Of a DNA stretch of 64,000 nucleotides, positions 47,794 through 58,117 are shown piece after piece. Within the stretch, counting starts at the first letter, position 1; every line of letters starts with the position of its first letter. Below the pieces are notes generated by a model, which was not told where the DNA came from, searched no databases, and saw only the letters and a list, made by a program, of their open reading frames with translations. Both the position numbers and the translations under genes were made by a program. Where the stretch lies: positions 127,100,695-127,164,694 of the forward strand of contig CM070904.1 of NCBI GenBank assembly GCA_036417435.1, read 5' to 3'. Source of the stretch: Inia geoffrensis (Eukaryota; Chordata; Mammalia; Artiodactyla; Iniidae).

Positions 47794-48087
47794 TCATTCT
47801 TCTGCCTCAGTTATTCTGTTATTGATTCCTTCTAGTGTATTTTTCGTTTCAGTTATTATGTTGTTCATCTCTGCTTGTTTTTTCTTTAGTTCTTCTAGAT
47901 CTTTGTTAAATGTTTCTTGTATTTTCTCAATCCGTGCCTCCATTCTATTTCCGAGATTCTGGGTCATCTTTACTATCATTACTCTGGATTCTTTTTCAGG
48001 TAGATTGCCTGTTTCCTCTTCACTTATTTGGTCTTGTCGGTGTTTACCTTGCTCCTTCATCTGTGACATATTTCTTTGCCGTCTCAT
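47794..48087 (-). pseudogene. L1 ORF1 N-terminal fragment
   Basis: 97 codons opening MRRQRNMSQMKEQ and continuing as a Glu/Lys-rich coiled coil, closely matching residues 1-105 of the ORF1 relic at 36436. The frame breaks before the RRM-like domain. It lacks the extra LEELKNK unit seen in the other copy. Confidence 0.9.
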
Positions 48088-48089
48088 TT

Positions 48090-49044
48090 TTTATTTATTT
48101 TTTTATGAGTGAGATTGTGTTCCTGTCTTACTGGTTATTTGGCCTGAGGCTTCCCACACTGGGGTTTGTAGGCTACTGGATAGAGCTGGGTCTTGGTGCT
48201 GAGATGAAGAACTCTGTGAGACTTCACTCCGATGAATATTCCCTGGAGTCTGAGGTTCTCTGTTAGTCCAGTGGTTCCGACTCAGAGCTCCCACCGCAGG
48301 AGCTCCGGCCTGACCCCGGGCTCATGAACCAAGATCCTGCAAGCTGCCTGGGGTGGCAAAACAACAACAACAAAATAACAAAGTAAAAAATGAAATTAGA
48401 CTAGGAAACTAACAGGTATGTTAGGAAGAATATAAAAATAAAAATACAGATGAATCAACAACCAGAAGGTGCAACAGTACCACAATAGTAAAGAAGAGGA
48501 GGAGGGGGAAAAAAAAAAAAAAAGGGAAAAGAGAAAAAAAGGAGGGGGAAAAGGCCTTGGCTGTGGAGGGCGGGGCCTAAGCAAGGCCGAGGTTTGGGTG
48601 GTGGGCGGGGCCAATGCTCAGGACCCACATGGCTTGAAAAGGCCCTGGGGGCCTGGGGGGGTGGGGCTTAGGCTCAAGGAACAGAAGGGGCCCAGGTGTG
48701 CCCCCCAGCCCTGGTCTCAGAGGGCAGGGGACCTCACCTGGGAGCCCAGCAGGCTTTCTGGGCTCGAGTGGGCGGGGCAATTGCCCTCCACTCCTCTCCC
48801 GCTCCGCTCCTCCCGGAGGGCCCCTCCTGCCTGCTGATCTGCCCAGCCTCAGGGATGCCCATCCTGTCTGGCCTCCACTTCTCCTCCCCCATCAGTCCCT
48901 CTACATCCTACCCCTACCAGTGCACTGTGGGGTTTCTCCCATCTCCTTGGGCGTCAGAGTTCCCCAGCCGTGGCTGGCAGGTGCCCTAGTTGTGGGGAGA
49001 CGCTAACTCCACGTCTTCCCACACCACCATCTTGATTCTGCCTC
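48090..49044 (-). promoter_or_regulatory. L1 5'UTR / internal promoter region
   Basis: GC-rich sequence with GGGCGGGGC boxes (48590, 48606, 48770 areas) reading as the L1 5'UTR on the minus strand. It is bounded by the target duplication at 49045. It contains an A-rich GGGGGAAAA tract at 48500-48550. In active L1s this drives transcription; here it is potentially a residual minus-strand promoter. Confidence 0.7.
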
Positions 49045-49084
49045 CACTCTCTAATTTTAGAATATTCTCAATTCAGTGAGCTAG

Positions 49085-50070
49085 GGTGTGAAGAGACTTA
49101 GAAAGAGCACCTGGCACTAACATTTACCTCATTTTTAAAGGACAAAACCATTTCCTCTAAAACATATCAAAGCCCTGAGATTTTGACTCATTAAAGAAAT
49201 TGACAATGTGAAGATAAGACTGAATGCCTCCAGAGATGGACGCAGCCCCAGGTTTCTGCCCTCTTGGAAGGGCTTTTCCCTTGCTGGACTTTATTTCATC
49301 CTGACTTCTTTGAGACTTGCAGGTCCGCACCTCTGGAGGGCCCAGAGAATTGTGCCAACACATCCGGGCTGAAGGACATACCTGTTCTTGTCTGGATGCC
49401 ACAGAACCACAATAGACTCAAGCCTTTAGGGATTTTCAGACGGAGGACTGGCAAACTGTATTTTCCAAAGATGGCCACAATGGTACATATCCCATCTCAC
49501 ACGCTATTCTTTGATGATGTTGTCACTCCTCCACTGAGAGGTGGAGGTTTGTGTTCTCTCCTCTTCACGAATGCTCTGACCAATAAAGTTGAGCTAAGTG
49601 ATTTCTGAGCCTACTTCATAAAAGGTGATACGGTTTCTACCTGACTCTCCCTCTTTGCAAGCCCACCCTAGGAACCCAGTGACCATGTTGTGAGGAAGTG
49701 CAGGCCATATCAAGAGGCCACGTGTAGGTGTTCTAGCCAACAGCTCCAAGCAAGGGCCAAGCATCAGCCAGCATCAATCCCATACCTGGGAGGGAAGGGA
49801 TCTTCAGATGATTCTCGACCCCAGCCTCAGAGCTGCCCTTGCCTATGCCAGGTGGATCAGAGAAGAGAGTGTCTGCCCAAGTTGCAGATTCATGAGCAAA
49901 GCAGATTTGTTGTTTGGGCCATAGGTTTGGGGATGGTTTGTTACACAGCAATAGAGAACTGAAAAAGAAGTCTTGCACGTTTGATTTTCCCTATGAAATG
50001 CAAAAGCTCCTATAGCCATCCCAGAGGAATGTTAGTGAAATAAACGTGCTCATGGGATGTCACAGGCCAA
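49085..50070. other. No recognised gene; old repeat likely at about 49420-49620
   Basis: Text such as 'ccaaagatggccacaatggt' and 'gatgttgtcactcctccact' looks like an old interspersed repeat of unassigned family. Short frames have no domains. Confidence 0.4.
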
Positions 50071-50074
50071 ACTA

Positions 50075-50153
50075 TTGGGTTGGCCAAAAAGTTCGTTCGG
50101 ATTTTCTGTGCCGTCTTACGGAGAAGCCAGAAAGAGCTTTTTGGCCAACCCAA
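50075..50153. mobile_element. Mariner MITE, 79 bp, perfect inverted repeats
   Basis: TTGGGTTGGCCAAAAAG at 50075-50091 and its exact reverse complement at 50137-50153, bounded by TA on both sides (50073-50074, 50154-50155). The terminal sequence matches the bovine-type mariner family seen in cetartiodactyls. No transposase. Confidence 0.93.
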
Positions 50154-50889
50154 TACTTTCGCTTGCTCTACAGCTAAAATATCCATCCTCTCATACTTCA
50201 CCATTGCAAGCAATAACATTTGTGTTCTGGTATAACAGTTTTACATAGTCATTGTAGAAAAGTCAGGGAACTGAGAACTAAAATAGTTGATGAAAATGGT
50301 TTGACTCCTAGCATTTACGACTGTTAATAATTTGGTCTCTTTCCCTTTAGTTTTTTTTTTTTCTTTTCTATACATAGAAATGTATTTTATAAAACATGGG
50401 TCACATTTGCACAGTAGTACTGATCTTGGCCCATCATTCAGTCATCTTGTTTTGAGTTCTTTGTCAGGCACCCAGCTGAACACTGGAAAAAGGGAGGTGG
50501 GAAGCAGGGTTTCCAGTCTTGGCTGTGACTGTGCCTCACCTTGGGTCACTAGTGAGATACTGAAATTTTCTCCCTAGGGGTGGCCAGTTGTTGCCTGGTG
50601 AGCGTTCTGAGTACCTGCTGCTTTGGTGCCAGGGGTTAGGAGGCATTCCCTCCTCCACTCTTACCTCAAGGCAGAGAGGCTTGGGGATGCCTGGTGGACA
50701 CAGTCCCCAAACTCTGCCCCTTGTAGGTGATGTGCCTTTTGAGTGGTGCCTGGGGGATAGCTCGTATTCCACATGTATGTTACTCCAAAGTGCTTCCTTA
50801 GAGATCCACTGTGCAACACACAGCCTGTAGTTAACAATATGGTTTTGTGTACTTGAAAATTTGTTAAGAGGGTAAACCTTACGTGCAGT

Positions 50890-51090
50890 GTTCTCATCAA
50901 AAAAATCACCAAAACAAAAACCAAAGGGACACAAGGAAACCTTTGGAGGTGATGGAAATGTTTATTACCTTGATTGTGGTGATAGTATCATGGGTGTTTG
51001 CACATGTCCAAGTGCATCATATTGTGTACATTAAATCTGTGCAGTTTTTTGTATATCAATTGCACCTCAATAAAGTTTTTTTTTTTTTTA
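50890..51090 (+). mobile_element. Older L1 3' end
   Basis: 'gatggaaatgtttattacct', 'ttgattgtggtgatagtatc', 'tgtatatcaattgcacctca', ataaag, then a T-run. Typical L1 3'UTR. Confidence 0.75.
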
Positions 51091-51596
51091 AACTCTTTCT
51101 CATTTTGGAGGCACTTAAATGAAAAAGTCGAATTGCATTCAAAATCCATTCTCACGAACATGAGAATTTTCAACATTATACTTGAATCATAAATGAAAGA
51201 AAAGGAAGAGCTAATAGAGTCTTTAAATTTAATGTGAACTGTGGTAAATTTTAGCATGTAAAATGGTTGCTGACATTTTTTAATACCTATTCATGTAAAG
51301 TTTCTTGTTGATGTAGAGTGTTAAGAATTTTAAATCTCTTTTTTTGGTGTATGTGTGTGAAATAATGTCACATAAAGTGCTCACAAATGACAAAAAAAGC
51401 AAATCTAGTCACCATCACCAGGTCAGGAAGGGTAGCATCCTGTGGTGTATTTGAAGGGGTCCATCAATTGCCATTTCAAGCATTAAGTCTGATGTAAAAA
51501 AGGCCATTTATAAAACCAAATAAAACTGTTTAGTAGCGATGTTAAAAAGATTCTATTTGATCACTTTATTTAAAAACATAATATTTTCCCTAATTA

Positions 51597-51605
<9 letters not shown>
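51091..51605. other. AT-rich interval with nothing recognised
   Basis: No coding potential, short RNA gene or young repeat was seen. Confidence 0.5.
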
Positions 51606-51646
<41 letters not shown>

Positions 51647-51648
51647 CA
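51603..51648. repeat. (TA)n followed by poly(T)
   Basis: About 13 TA units, then a run of T. Confidence 0.9.
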
Positions 51649-52560
51649 GTAGGCCTCTACAGATGCTCAGAATCCCTGGCAGGACCTCTGCGGCCCTACA
51701 TGCCTGCATGCCAAAGGCTGGTCCTGGGTTTCAGCCACCCACAGCCGGGTGATGCAGACCTGCCCTGGGTCAGCAGTCCCTGAGGCAGTCAGAACAGGGT
51801 GCGTCCTGGTAGGGGCGGATCAGTGTTCACAAGATTCTTCTCAAGGTTTGGCTGACGTAAAAGCCATCCTTAGGGCAGTGACGACTATACTTGTTTTTAC
51901 CCTCTTGTTAAAAAGGCTGATTTATTTCTTTATTTTCAAGCTTCGTTTTCTTTTCTTTCTTGTGTTTAACAGAAAAAGCCAGAGTGCCCGAAGTGGCGCT
52001 GGTGTCTTACCACCAGGAGAGCCACGAGTTTGTCTCCCTTGATTGTTCTTTTTCCGGTTTGTTTATTTGTTTATAGTATGTTTTGGAAACATTTCTTTCC
52101 AGTGAGTGAAATTCAGCTTCCCCTGCCCCGCGCTCCCTGCGGGCGCCTCCCTCACCCAGCCCTTGGCGACCACTGGGTGCCACCCGCAGCCTTGGGGGCG
52201 CGTAGGTGTCATCCGGAGGCGCTCGGCTCCCCCCACCCCCAATCTGTCCCCCGCCGCGAGCGGCTCCAGTCTGGGCACTTCTGGGGGACGAGAAAGGAAC
52301 CGCCAGAACGGTACTGAAACTCTTCCCGGTGCCGTTCCCTAGGGGGCCACAAGGTCTCTGGGCTCCCTGGGAGCGGGCGGCGAAGTCAGAGTTGATCCGA
52401 GGGTCCACTCCTCGTCCCGGGAGGCGCTCAGCTCCCGGTCTGGAGCCCCGGGTAGTGGAGAGCGGGTCGACGTCCCCGGGACGCGCCGACACCTGTGGCC
52501 TGTGGCCTCTGGCCGGGCGGGCGGTCCCCGAGCCCCAGCGCCTCCTTAAAGCCGCGGCTC

Positions 52561-52596
52561 CGCCCCGCCCGCCGCCCTCCCCCGCCCCCGCCCACG
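52561..52596 (-). promoter_or_regulatory. EFHD1: C-rich tract: Sp1-type boxes, potential G-quadruplex on the minus strand
   Basis: Successive CCCC/CCC runs separated by 1-3 bases just upstream of the EFHD1 start codon. The opposite strand has at least six G-runs. Confidence 0.5.
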
Positions 52597-52705
52597 GTTC
52601 CACCCAACCGCCGGGTCCCCGCCGTCTTGGAGAAGTGTCGCAGAGTCGCGAGTCGGCGAGGAACGCGCTGCCAGCCCACTCCGCGTCCCCGGATCCACCG
52701 CGGCC

Positions 52706-52998
52706 ATGGCCAGCGAGAAGCTGGCGAGCAAGCTGCAGCGGCGACTGCATTGGGAGGAGGTGGACGGCGGGCTCCAGCCTGCGCCCCGAGCCGCCCCAGT
52801 CCCCGAGCCTCAGCCGCAGCCATCCGCCTGGGCGCCCACCGCCAGAGCCGACGCCGAGCTGAGCGCGCAGCTGAACCGACGGCTGGACATCAACGAGGGC
52901 GCGGCGCGACCCCGCCGCTGCAAGGTCTTCCACCCCTACTCCGAGTTCCCGGAGTTCAGCCGCCGTCTCATCAAGGACCTGGAGAGCATGTTCAAACT
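52706..52998 (+). CDS. EFHD1: EFHD1 coding exon 1 (swiprosin-2 N-terminus)
   Basis: EFHD1 is a calcium-binding EF-hand protein associated with mitochondria and actin, and with mitochondrial calcium responses. The ATG at 52706 lies in a strong context (gccATGg). The exon encodes 97 residues plus two bases. It starts MASEKLASKLQRRL, then a Pro/Glu/Ala-rich linker (about residues 24-50). A conserved block follows, with ADAELSAQLNRRLDINEGAA, then RPRRCKVFHPYSEFPEFS and the helix leading to the first EF-hand, ending KDLESMFKL. The sequence matches my memory of human EFHD1 exon 1. A consensus donor (CT|GTAAGC) follows at 52999. The EF-hands themselves are in later exons outside the window. A long antisense frame here is a GC artefact. 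Confidence 0.95.
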
Positions 52999-53004
52999 GT
53001 AAGC
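52999..53004 (+). other. EFHD1: EFHD1 exon 1 splice donor
   Basis: GTAAGC immediately after the second base of a Leu codon. In-frame reading past it would stop at once (TAA), so splicing is required. Confidence 0.9.
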
Positions 53005-53220
53005 TCTCCGCCGCGTCCTGCGCCGTGCGCCCCCGGGCACCCTGAGCCCGGGAGGGAGGGGGAGGTGGCGGTGGGTTGATCTTTCTGGCTGGGACTCCCG
53101 GGCCCCGCTTGGGGTGGGGGGACACACAGGATGGGATAGTGCAGGGGTTCCAGGGGTGTCTTTAGCATTTAACCCCACGCCCCCCAGATCCAGCGCGCCC
53201 TGACCGATCCCGGCGCGGTT

Positions 53221-53251
53221 GGGGGGGGTGGGGGTGTCCAGCGGGGCTGGG
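53221..53251 (+). other. EFHD1: G-rich tract, potential G-quadruplex
   Basis: Runs of 8, 5, 4 and 3 G with short loops, about 220 bp into EFHD1 intron 1 on the non-template strand. Confidence 0.55.
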
Positions 53252-53804
53252 ACACCGAGAGCAGGAGCCGCTGTTCTCCGTGACCCAGGTCAGAAGTTCC
53301 CCTCGGGCAGCCGAGCCCGAGTCCGGGGCTCCCGGGTCCGGACGGCGGGTCCCGCCCCCTCTGCGGGCCGGCTCCGAGATTTGCCCAGCGCGCAACTTCT
53401 AGGAAACGGAGACGCGCCGCGCCTCACCTGCCAACTTTAACTTTATCTCCCGAGGGAGAAATTAGCCTCGTTGTCCTTTATCTTTTAAAACAAAGGAGGA
53501 AACTTATCCTTGGCTGCCGCGCGGGGTTTGATGTACCAACAGAGACTGAGAACTGGGAGTTTGTTAAGCTCTTCACGAAAGATCAGTACGTTCCTGGAGC
53601 GAGCACGTTCAGGGAGCCTCTTGGGAGCGTAGCCTTGGCTGTTTTCCCCCTTCTTGCCTCTTGGGCAGGAGGCGCCCTTCCGGAACCGGACAAGGCAAGT
53701 GGCAGCTGGTCCGGCGGGGGCTCATTCCGGTCCTGCCGTGTCAGCCCCATCGGGCGGTGGAGGCAGCGTAGAGAGACCCCCGGTAGTCGGCCTTGTAGCT
53801 TGGC

Positions 53805-53920
53805 AGCTCCCTGGGCCTCAGTTTCTTCATCTAGAGAGTGGGGGAAGTAATCGTCCCTGCCTTTTAAGGCCATAAAGTATTTTGCACACCGTAAGCTCCT
53901 AACTGAGCTATTAATATTAG
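53805..53920 (+). mobile_element. MIR SINE relic
   Basis: 'gggcctcagtttcttcatct', 'taaagtattttgcacaccgt', forward MIR. Confidence 0.65.
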
Positions 53921-54719
53921 TTCCAGAATTGGGCCAAGACCGGAAAAATGCCTGGGGGAGCGGAGGCCGCCGGCCAGGTCATGCTTGGGGCGGTTTAAAA
54001 TGCGCTTGGAATGTGTTTGTCCTCCCGCGTGGAGGTTCTATTTAAAGGCGCTCTGGCCGGCGCTGTGTGGCGGGAGCCTGGGCCCCTTCCTGAGGCTGGG
54101 CTGTTGTCCAGCCCCAGCCCCTGCGCGGAGGTCAGCAGAGGCTGGTACCCGGAGCCTCCGCATCTTCTCCGCATCCCTGACACCCTGATTTCCGCGTCCC
54201 TGGCTTCCAGGCACTGATCTCTGGTGTTAACACCCGATAGGTATAATTTGGGCCATTAAGGAAGGCTGAGTTGAAGCAAAAGGATGCACTGGGGCAGAGA
54301 CAGAAAAGTGAATGGTGCGTCACAGCCCCTTTGATTTATTTGGGGTTATGCCTTTCCTGGCATACTGCTCCCCCGCTGGCTGCTCCCAAGTCCCAGCACT
54401 TCCTCCCAGCCCAGCTGGCTTCAGAGAGGGCATCTTGGGGACCTTCTTCTTCCAATCACTTTGGGGTGATTCAGATTTCTTTCATTTATTTTTATTACTA
54501 TTATTTTTTTCTGCAGAACAATCTTTGAAAGGATGTTTGTTTGTTTGTTGGCTGCCTAAGGGAGTTCACACAATCAGAGGGGCTTGGGAGACCAAGCAAG
54601 GTGGCGTTGGCGAGGAAACAGATACCGGGAGAGGGTCAAGCTAAAGGGAAAGCAGTGTGTGGTCTGGGGTCCCACAGAGCTGGCAGTGCAGCCTGAGCAC
54701 GAGACTTCTTCCTCCAGAG

Positions 54720-55050
54720 CTACTGTGTCAGTCACAAGTCTAGGCTGGGTTTTCTGTCACTTGCAACCAAAATTGGCATAAACAAAAAAGGGATTAATGG
54801 GTTCATAAAACTAAAAAAGGACTGGTGTCAGGTATGGCTGGATCAGGGAGCTCAAATGATGCCATCAGAGCTTAATTTCTTTTTCTTAAGCCAGCTTCCT
54901 CTCTGTGTTGTTCCCATTCTCAGGTGGCTTATCCCTGGTGGTGGCACTGTGGCCACAGCAGCTCCAGCAAGTCCAGTGGGAAGAGTAACCACAGCAAAGA
55001 CCTTACTGTGTGTGTGTAGCTTTACTATTGCTTCTTATTGGCTCTGAACC
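54720..55050. other. Probable old interspersed repeat, unclassified
   Basis: 'ttgcaaccaaaattggcata', 'gggattaatgggttcataaa' and a later 'ggtggcactgtggccacagc' look repeat-like. Family unknown to me. Confidence 0.35.
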
Positions 55051-55637
55051 AATTGCTGTGGCCAGGGCAGCCCGTTGCTCTGGTTGGCCAGGCCTGACCC
55101 ACGTGCCCTACCCCTGTGGAGACTAGCAGTGGGGCTCTTGCTGAGGAGGGGGGATTTGCGCTGCTCAATGTGAAGGGACTTCACAGCTCCATCCCGGACC
55201 TGACTGTGGGCAGACTCAGGCCTTCAGCCTCCCGTGTCCTGAGGCAGGACTGGCAGCTCCGGACATCAGGCAGTGGCATCTGAGGCACGAGTAATTGCAA
55301 AGAATCATTCCTGGGGATTTCCCCTCCATGTCCTAGAAGGCAGGGGAGGCAAGACTGCTCCAGTTAGAGTCTGCCAAGTGGTGGCTGGAGACACCAGTGT
55401 GGCAGGAGGAGCCTCACAGGCGTAGGGTCAGCAGGGCCTAGGACCTGTGACCCTGGGCAAGCTACATGGTCCCTCGAAGCCTTAGTTTCTTGCTGGTAAG
55501 AGTACCACCTTCCCATGAGGGCCAGGTAGCTGCTGTGGCTGCCTGGGGCAGGGGCCACTCGGGGAATGATATTTCCCCCAACAGTGGTTTGGAAAGGCTC
55601 CCCCACCCCTTAAACCTAGTATCAAGACCCAATTATC

Positions 55638-55764
55638 TTGGGACTTCCCTGGTGGGCCAGTGGTTGAGATGCTGCGCTTCCACTGCAGGGGACACAGGTT
55701 CCATCCCTGGTCAGGGAACTAAGGTCCCACATGCTATACAACACGGCCAAAAAAAAAAAAAAGA
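55638..55764 (+). mobile_element. Short CHR-type SINE
   Basis: gacttccctggtgggccagt head and an A tail. Flanks gacccaattatc / gacctaattatc (55626-55637, 55765-55776), one mismatch. Confidence 0.94.
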
Positions 55765-55824
55765 GACCTAATTATCCATCATGAGTTTGAGGAAGGTGGG
55801 GCTACAGCCCCCTCATTCCAGGGT

Positions 55825-55935
55825 CATTAGCTGTGATCAAGGGCAAGTTGCTTAACCACTTCTGTCTTTTCATCTGTAAAATGGGGGCAACCCTTTCTTT
55901 CAAGGGTTTGGTGAGAACTGAGTAAGAGGAGGGGG
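55825..55935 (+). mobile_element. MIR SINE relic
   Basis: 'agggcaagttgcttaaccac', 'ttcatctgtaaaatgggggc', forward MIR core. Confidence 0.7.
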
Positions 55936-57151
55936 TGGCCAGTGCCAAGTTGGCATGTGACGTGGAACAGGGGCCTTTTGCTGAAGGCTGTACCCCCCTC
56001 CTTGGCTCCAGGCCCCTTGTCCATGTTTAGAACCCTTCCCGCCCTGCCGAGCCTTCAGGCTGCCATGCTACCCACACCCGGTCCCCCCGCTGAGCTTCCA
56101 GACTCAGCTTCCTCCAGCTGAGCCCGATGGGGTTCCCCTCAGGTGCTTCCACCCAGTTTCCTCACCTGGGAGGCAGCTGAAACTTTGCTCTCCCCACACC
56201 ACCAGGGTCAGGGACGCCCCCGGTCTGGGAGATTTTGTCACTTGGACATCTCTGACACAGCTCTGCTTTTAGTCCTCATCCACCCTCGGTGCCTGGCACG
56301 TGGCGGTGACTCTAGTTGATGGACAAACCCCTCATCTCATGGAGGGCCCCCTATGGTCGCTAAGTCAGACCAGCCCCCCTGCTTCCCCCTGGTCTCTCTG
56401 CCGTCCTGCTACCCTGAGCTCCCTCCAGGCGGCCAGCTGGCTCCAGGATCCTCTCTGCCGATCTCGCCAGCCCTGGGGGCTGCCTGCACGCACTCCCCTT
56501 GCCCAGGCTGTGGTAGGCTGTGGGCCCCCTCCTACCCGGGAAGGCTGCTGTGGGGCTTGGCATTTGGGGATTTGCCACCCATTGACCTGGCAGTACCACC
56601 TGTCCTGTAGTTGGCCCTCCGCAGCTGATGAGCTGATGAGGTCCCAGCTTTGCTCATAGCCCAGCCCAGCTTTTCTGCTGGCACTCTTTCATATTTTCCT
56701 CTTCCTGCTGTCCTACTTGACTTTTTAAAAATACGGCATGACTTAAAAAAAAATTAAAAAAAAAAAAAACCAAAACTACATCTGGGTAGGTCCTCTTGAA
56801 AACCTAATTTTTGCTCACATCCCCCTCGCCACGCACACTCTTGCATCGAAACTTTTCTGAGCATGCTTTGGCCACTCTCTGAGGGCTGGGCAAGCGGATC
56901 CCTTTGTGGTGCCTCTTCTTTCTGGAGAAGCCCTGGGCATGCCCACCCCTCCCCGACTCGTCTCCCTGCCCTGTGGGTGTGTCACTCCACCATCACCCTG
57001 TCCAGTCAGCAGCTGCTCGTTGCCACACATCTGCCCCCAACTGAAATGTGTCTTTTTCTTTTTCCCTTGGTTTTTATGCATAAATTTTAAAAAATCATGT
57101 GAAAAATCTCAACTTGTTTTTCATGCTTTCCACATTCTATCCATTGCAGAA

Positions 57152-57415
57152 GCAGTGTTGTGAGGCTGTTAAGAGCATGAACTTGGACCCGGGCTTCCTG
57201 GGTTCAGACCCCAACTCTACCACTTGCTACTTGGAAGGTTACTTTGGGCAGGCTACTACTGAAAAGCTCTGTGCCTCGGTTTCCCCTTACGTCAAGTGGG
57301 GATAGAAAAGTACCTGCCTTGTGAGTTTATTGTGGGGATTAAATATTCATGTATATGAAGCAGTTAGCTTAATGCTTGGCCCGTGGTGAGACCAGTAAGT
57401 TTCAGGCACTAATTT
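57152..57415 (+). mobile_element. MIR SINE, nearly full length
   Basis: 'gctgttaagagcatgaactt', 'gggttcagaccccaactcta', 'gtgcctcggtttccccttac', 'gtggggattaaatattcatg', in consensus order. Confidence 0.85.
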
Positions 57416-57886
57416 TCACAGCCATAATTTTGGTGGATGTGCAAATTGTATGTTGTCCTTTTTGTTAAATAATTTACAAACACTTTGCAATGTCTGGTTT
57501 CTCCTTTGAAGCCGATTTCACCTGCAGCTTGAGCTGTGGAGTGGGGACGTGGCCACGTGGTGGGTAATTGGTCCCCCTGGGACTGCCCCCAGGGCTCTGT
57601 TGAGGGGACTTACTCGCTCTACTTCTGGGTGAGTGGATGAGTGTCCTAGGGCTGCTGTAACAAGGAGCACAGGCTGGTGGTTTAAAACGAGAGATGTATT
57701 CTCTTACCGTTCTGGAGGCTGGACTCTGAAATCAAGGTGTCAGAAGGGCCATGCTTGCTCCAAAGCCTCTAGGGAAGAACCATTCCATGCCTCTTCTAGC
57801 TTCTGATGGTTGCCAGCAATTCTCGGCATCCCTGGCTTTTAAACGCGTCACTCTAGTCCCTGTCTTGATAGTCACATGGTGTTCTC

Positions 57887-57888
<2 letters not shown>

Positions 57889-57920
<32 letters not shown>
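57889..57920. repeat. (GT)n microsatellite
   Basis: About 15 GT units. Confidence 0.95.
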
Positions 57921-57987
57921 TTCACATGGCCTTCTTGTAAAGACACTAGTCCTTGGATTTAGGGCCCACCCTAATCCAGTATGACTT

Positions 57988-58117
57988 CTTTCTTTCTTTA
58001 TTTATTTTTGGCCATGCTGCGTGGCTTGCAGGATCTTAGTTCCCTGACCAGGGATCGAACCCGGGCCACGGCAGTGAAAAAGCTGAGTCCTGACCACCAG
58101 ACCGCCAGGGAATTCCA
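57988..58117 (-). mobile_element. Short CHR-type SINE
   Basis: T-rich tail, ttggccatgctgcgtggctt, ending ccgccagggaattcc. Confidence 0.92.

Larger units (their letters stand above)
46159..49044 (-). mobile_element. L1 LINE with intact 5' end, internal deletion and perfect 15-bp target duplication
   Basis: It is flanked by cactctctaatttta at 46144-46158 and 49045-49059. On the minus strand it runs from a GC-rich 5'UTR with ATGGTGGTG near its start (49044 to about 48090), through the ORF1 start at 48087 and the ORF1 middle to about 47520. It then jumps directly into the ORF2 C-terminal region (from about 47515). The ORF2 end and 3'UTR follow (46770-46200), with an A/T tail at the left. Most of ORF1's end and all of the endonuclease and RT core are missing, so it could move only by help in trans. 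Confidence 0.93.
52110..53450 (+). promoter_or_regulatory. EFHD1: CpG island / EFHD1 promoter region
   Basis: Very GC- and CpG-rich compared with the rest of the window. There is no obvious TATA box. Repeated CCGCCC / CCCGCCC boxes (Sp1-type) lie at about 52560-52600, roughly 105-145 bp before the ATG. The transcription start is not marked by a clear sequence and is inferred to lie within a few hundred bases upstream of 52706. Confidence 0.8.

Noticed and set aside
52007..53125. 372-codon antisense open frame across the EFHD1 CpG island
   Set aside because: It is antisense to a confident exon, has Arg/Gly/Pro-rich low-complexity composition and no domain. Long open frames are expected in CpG islands.
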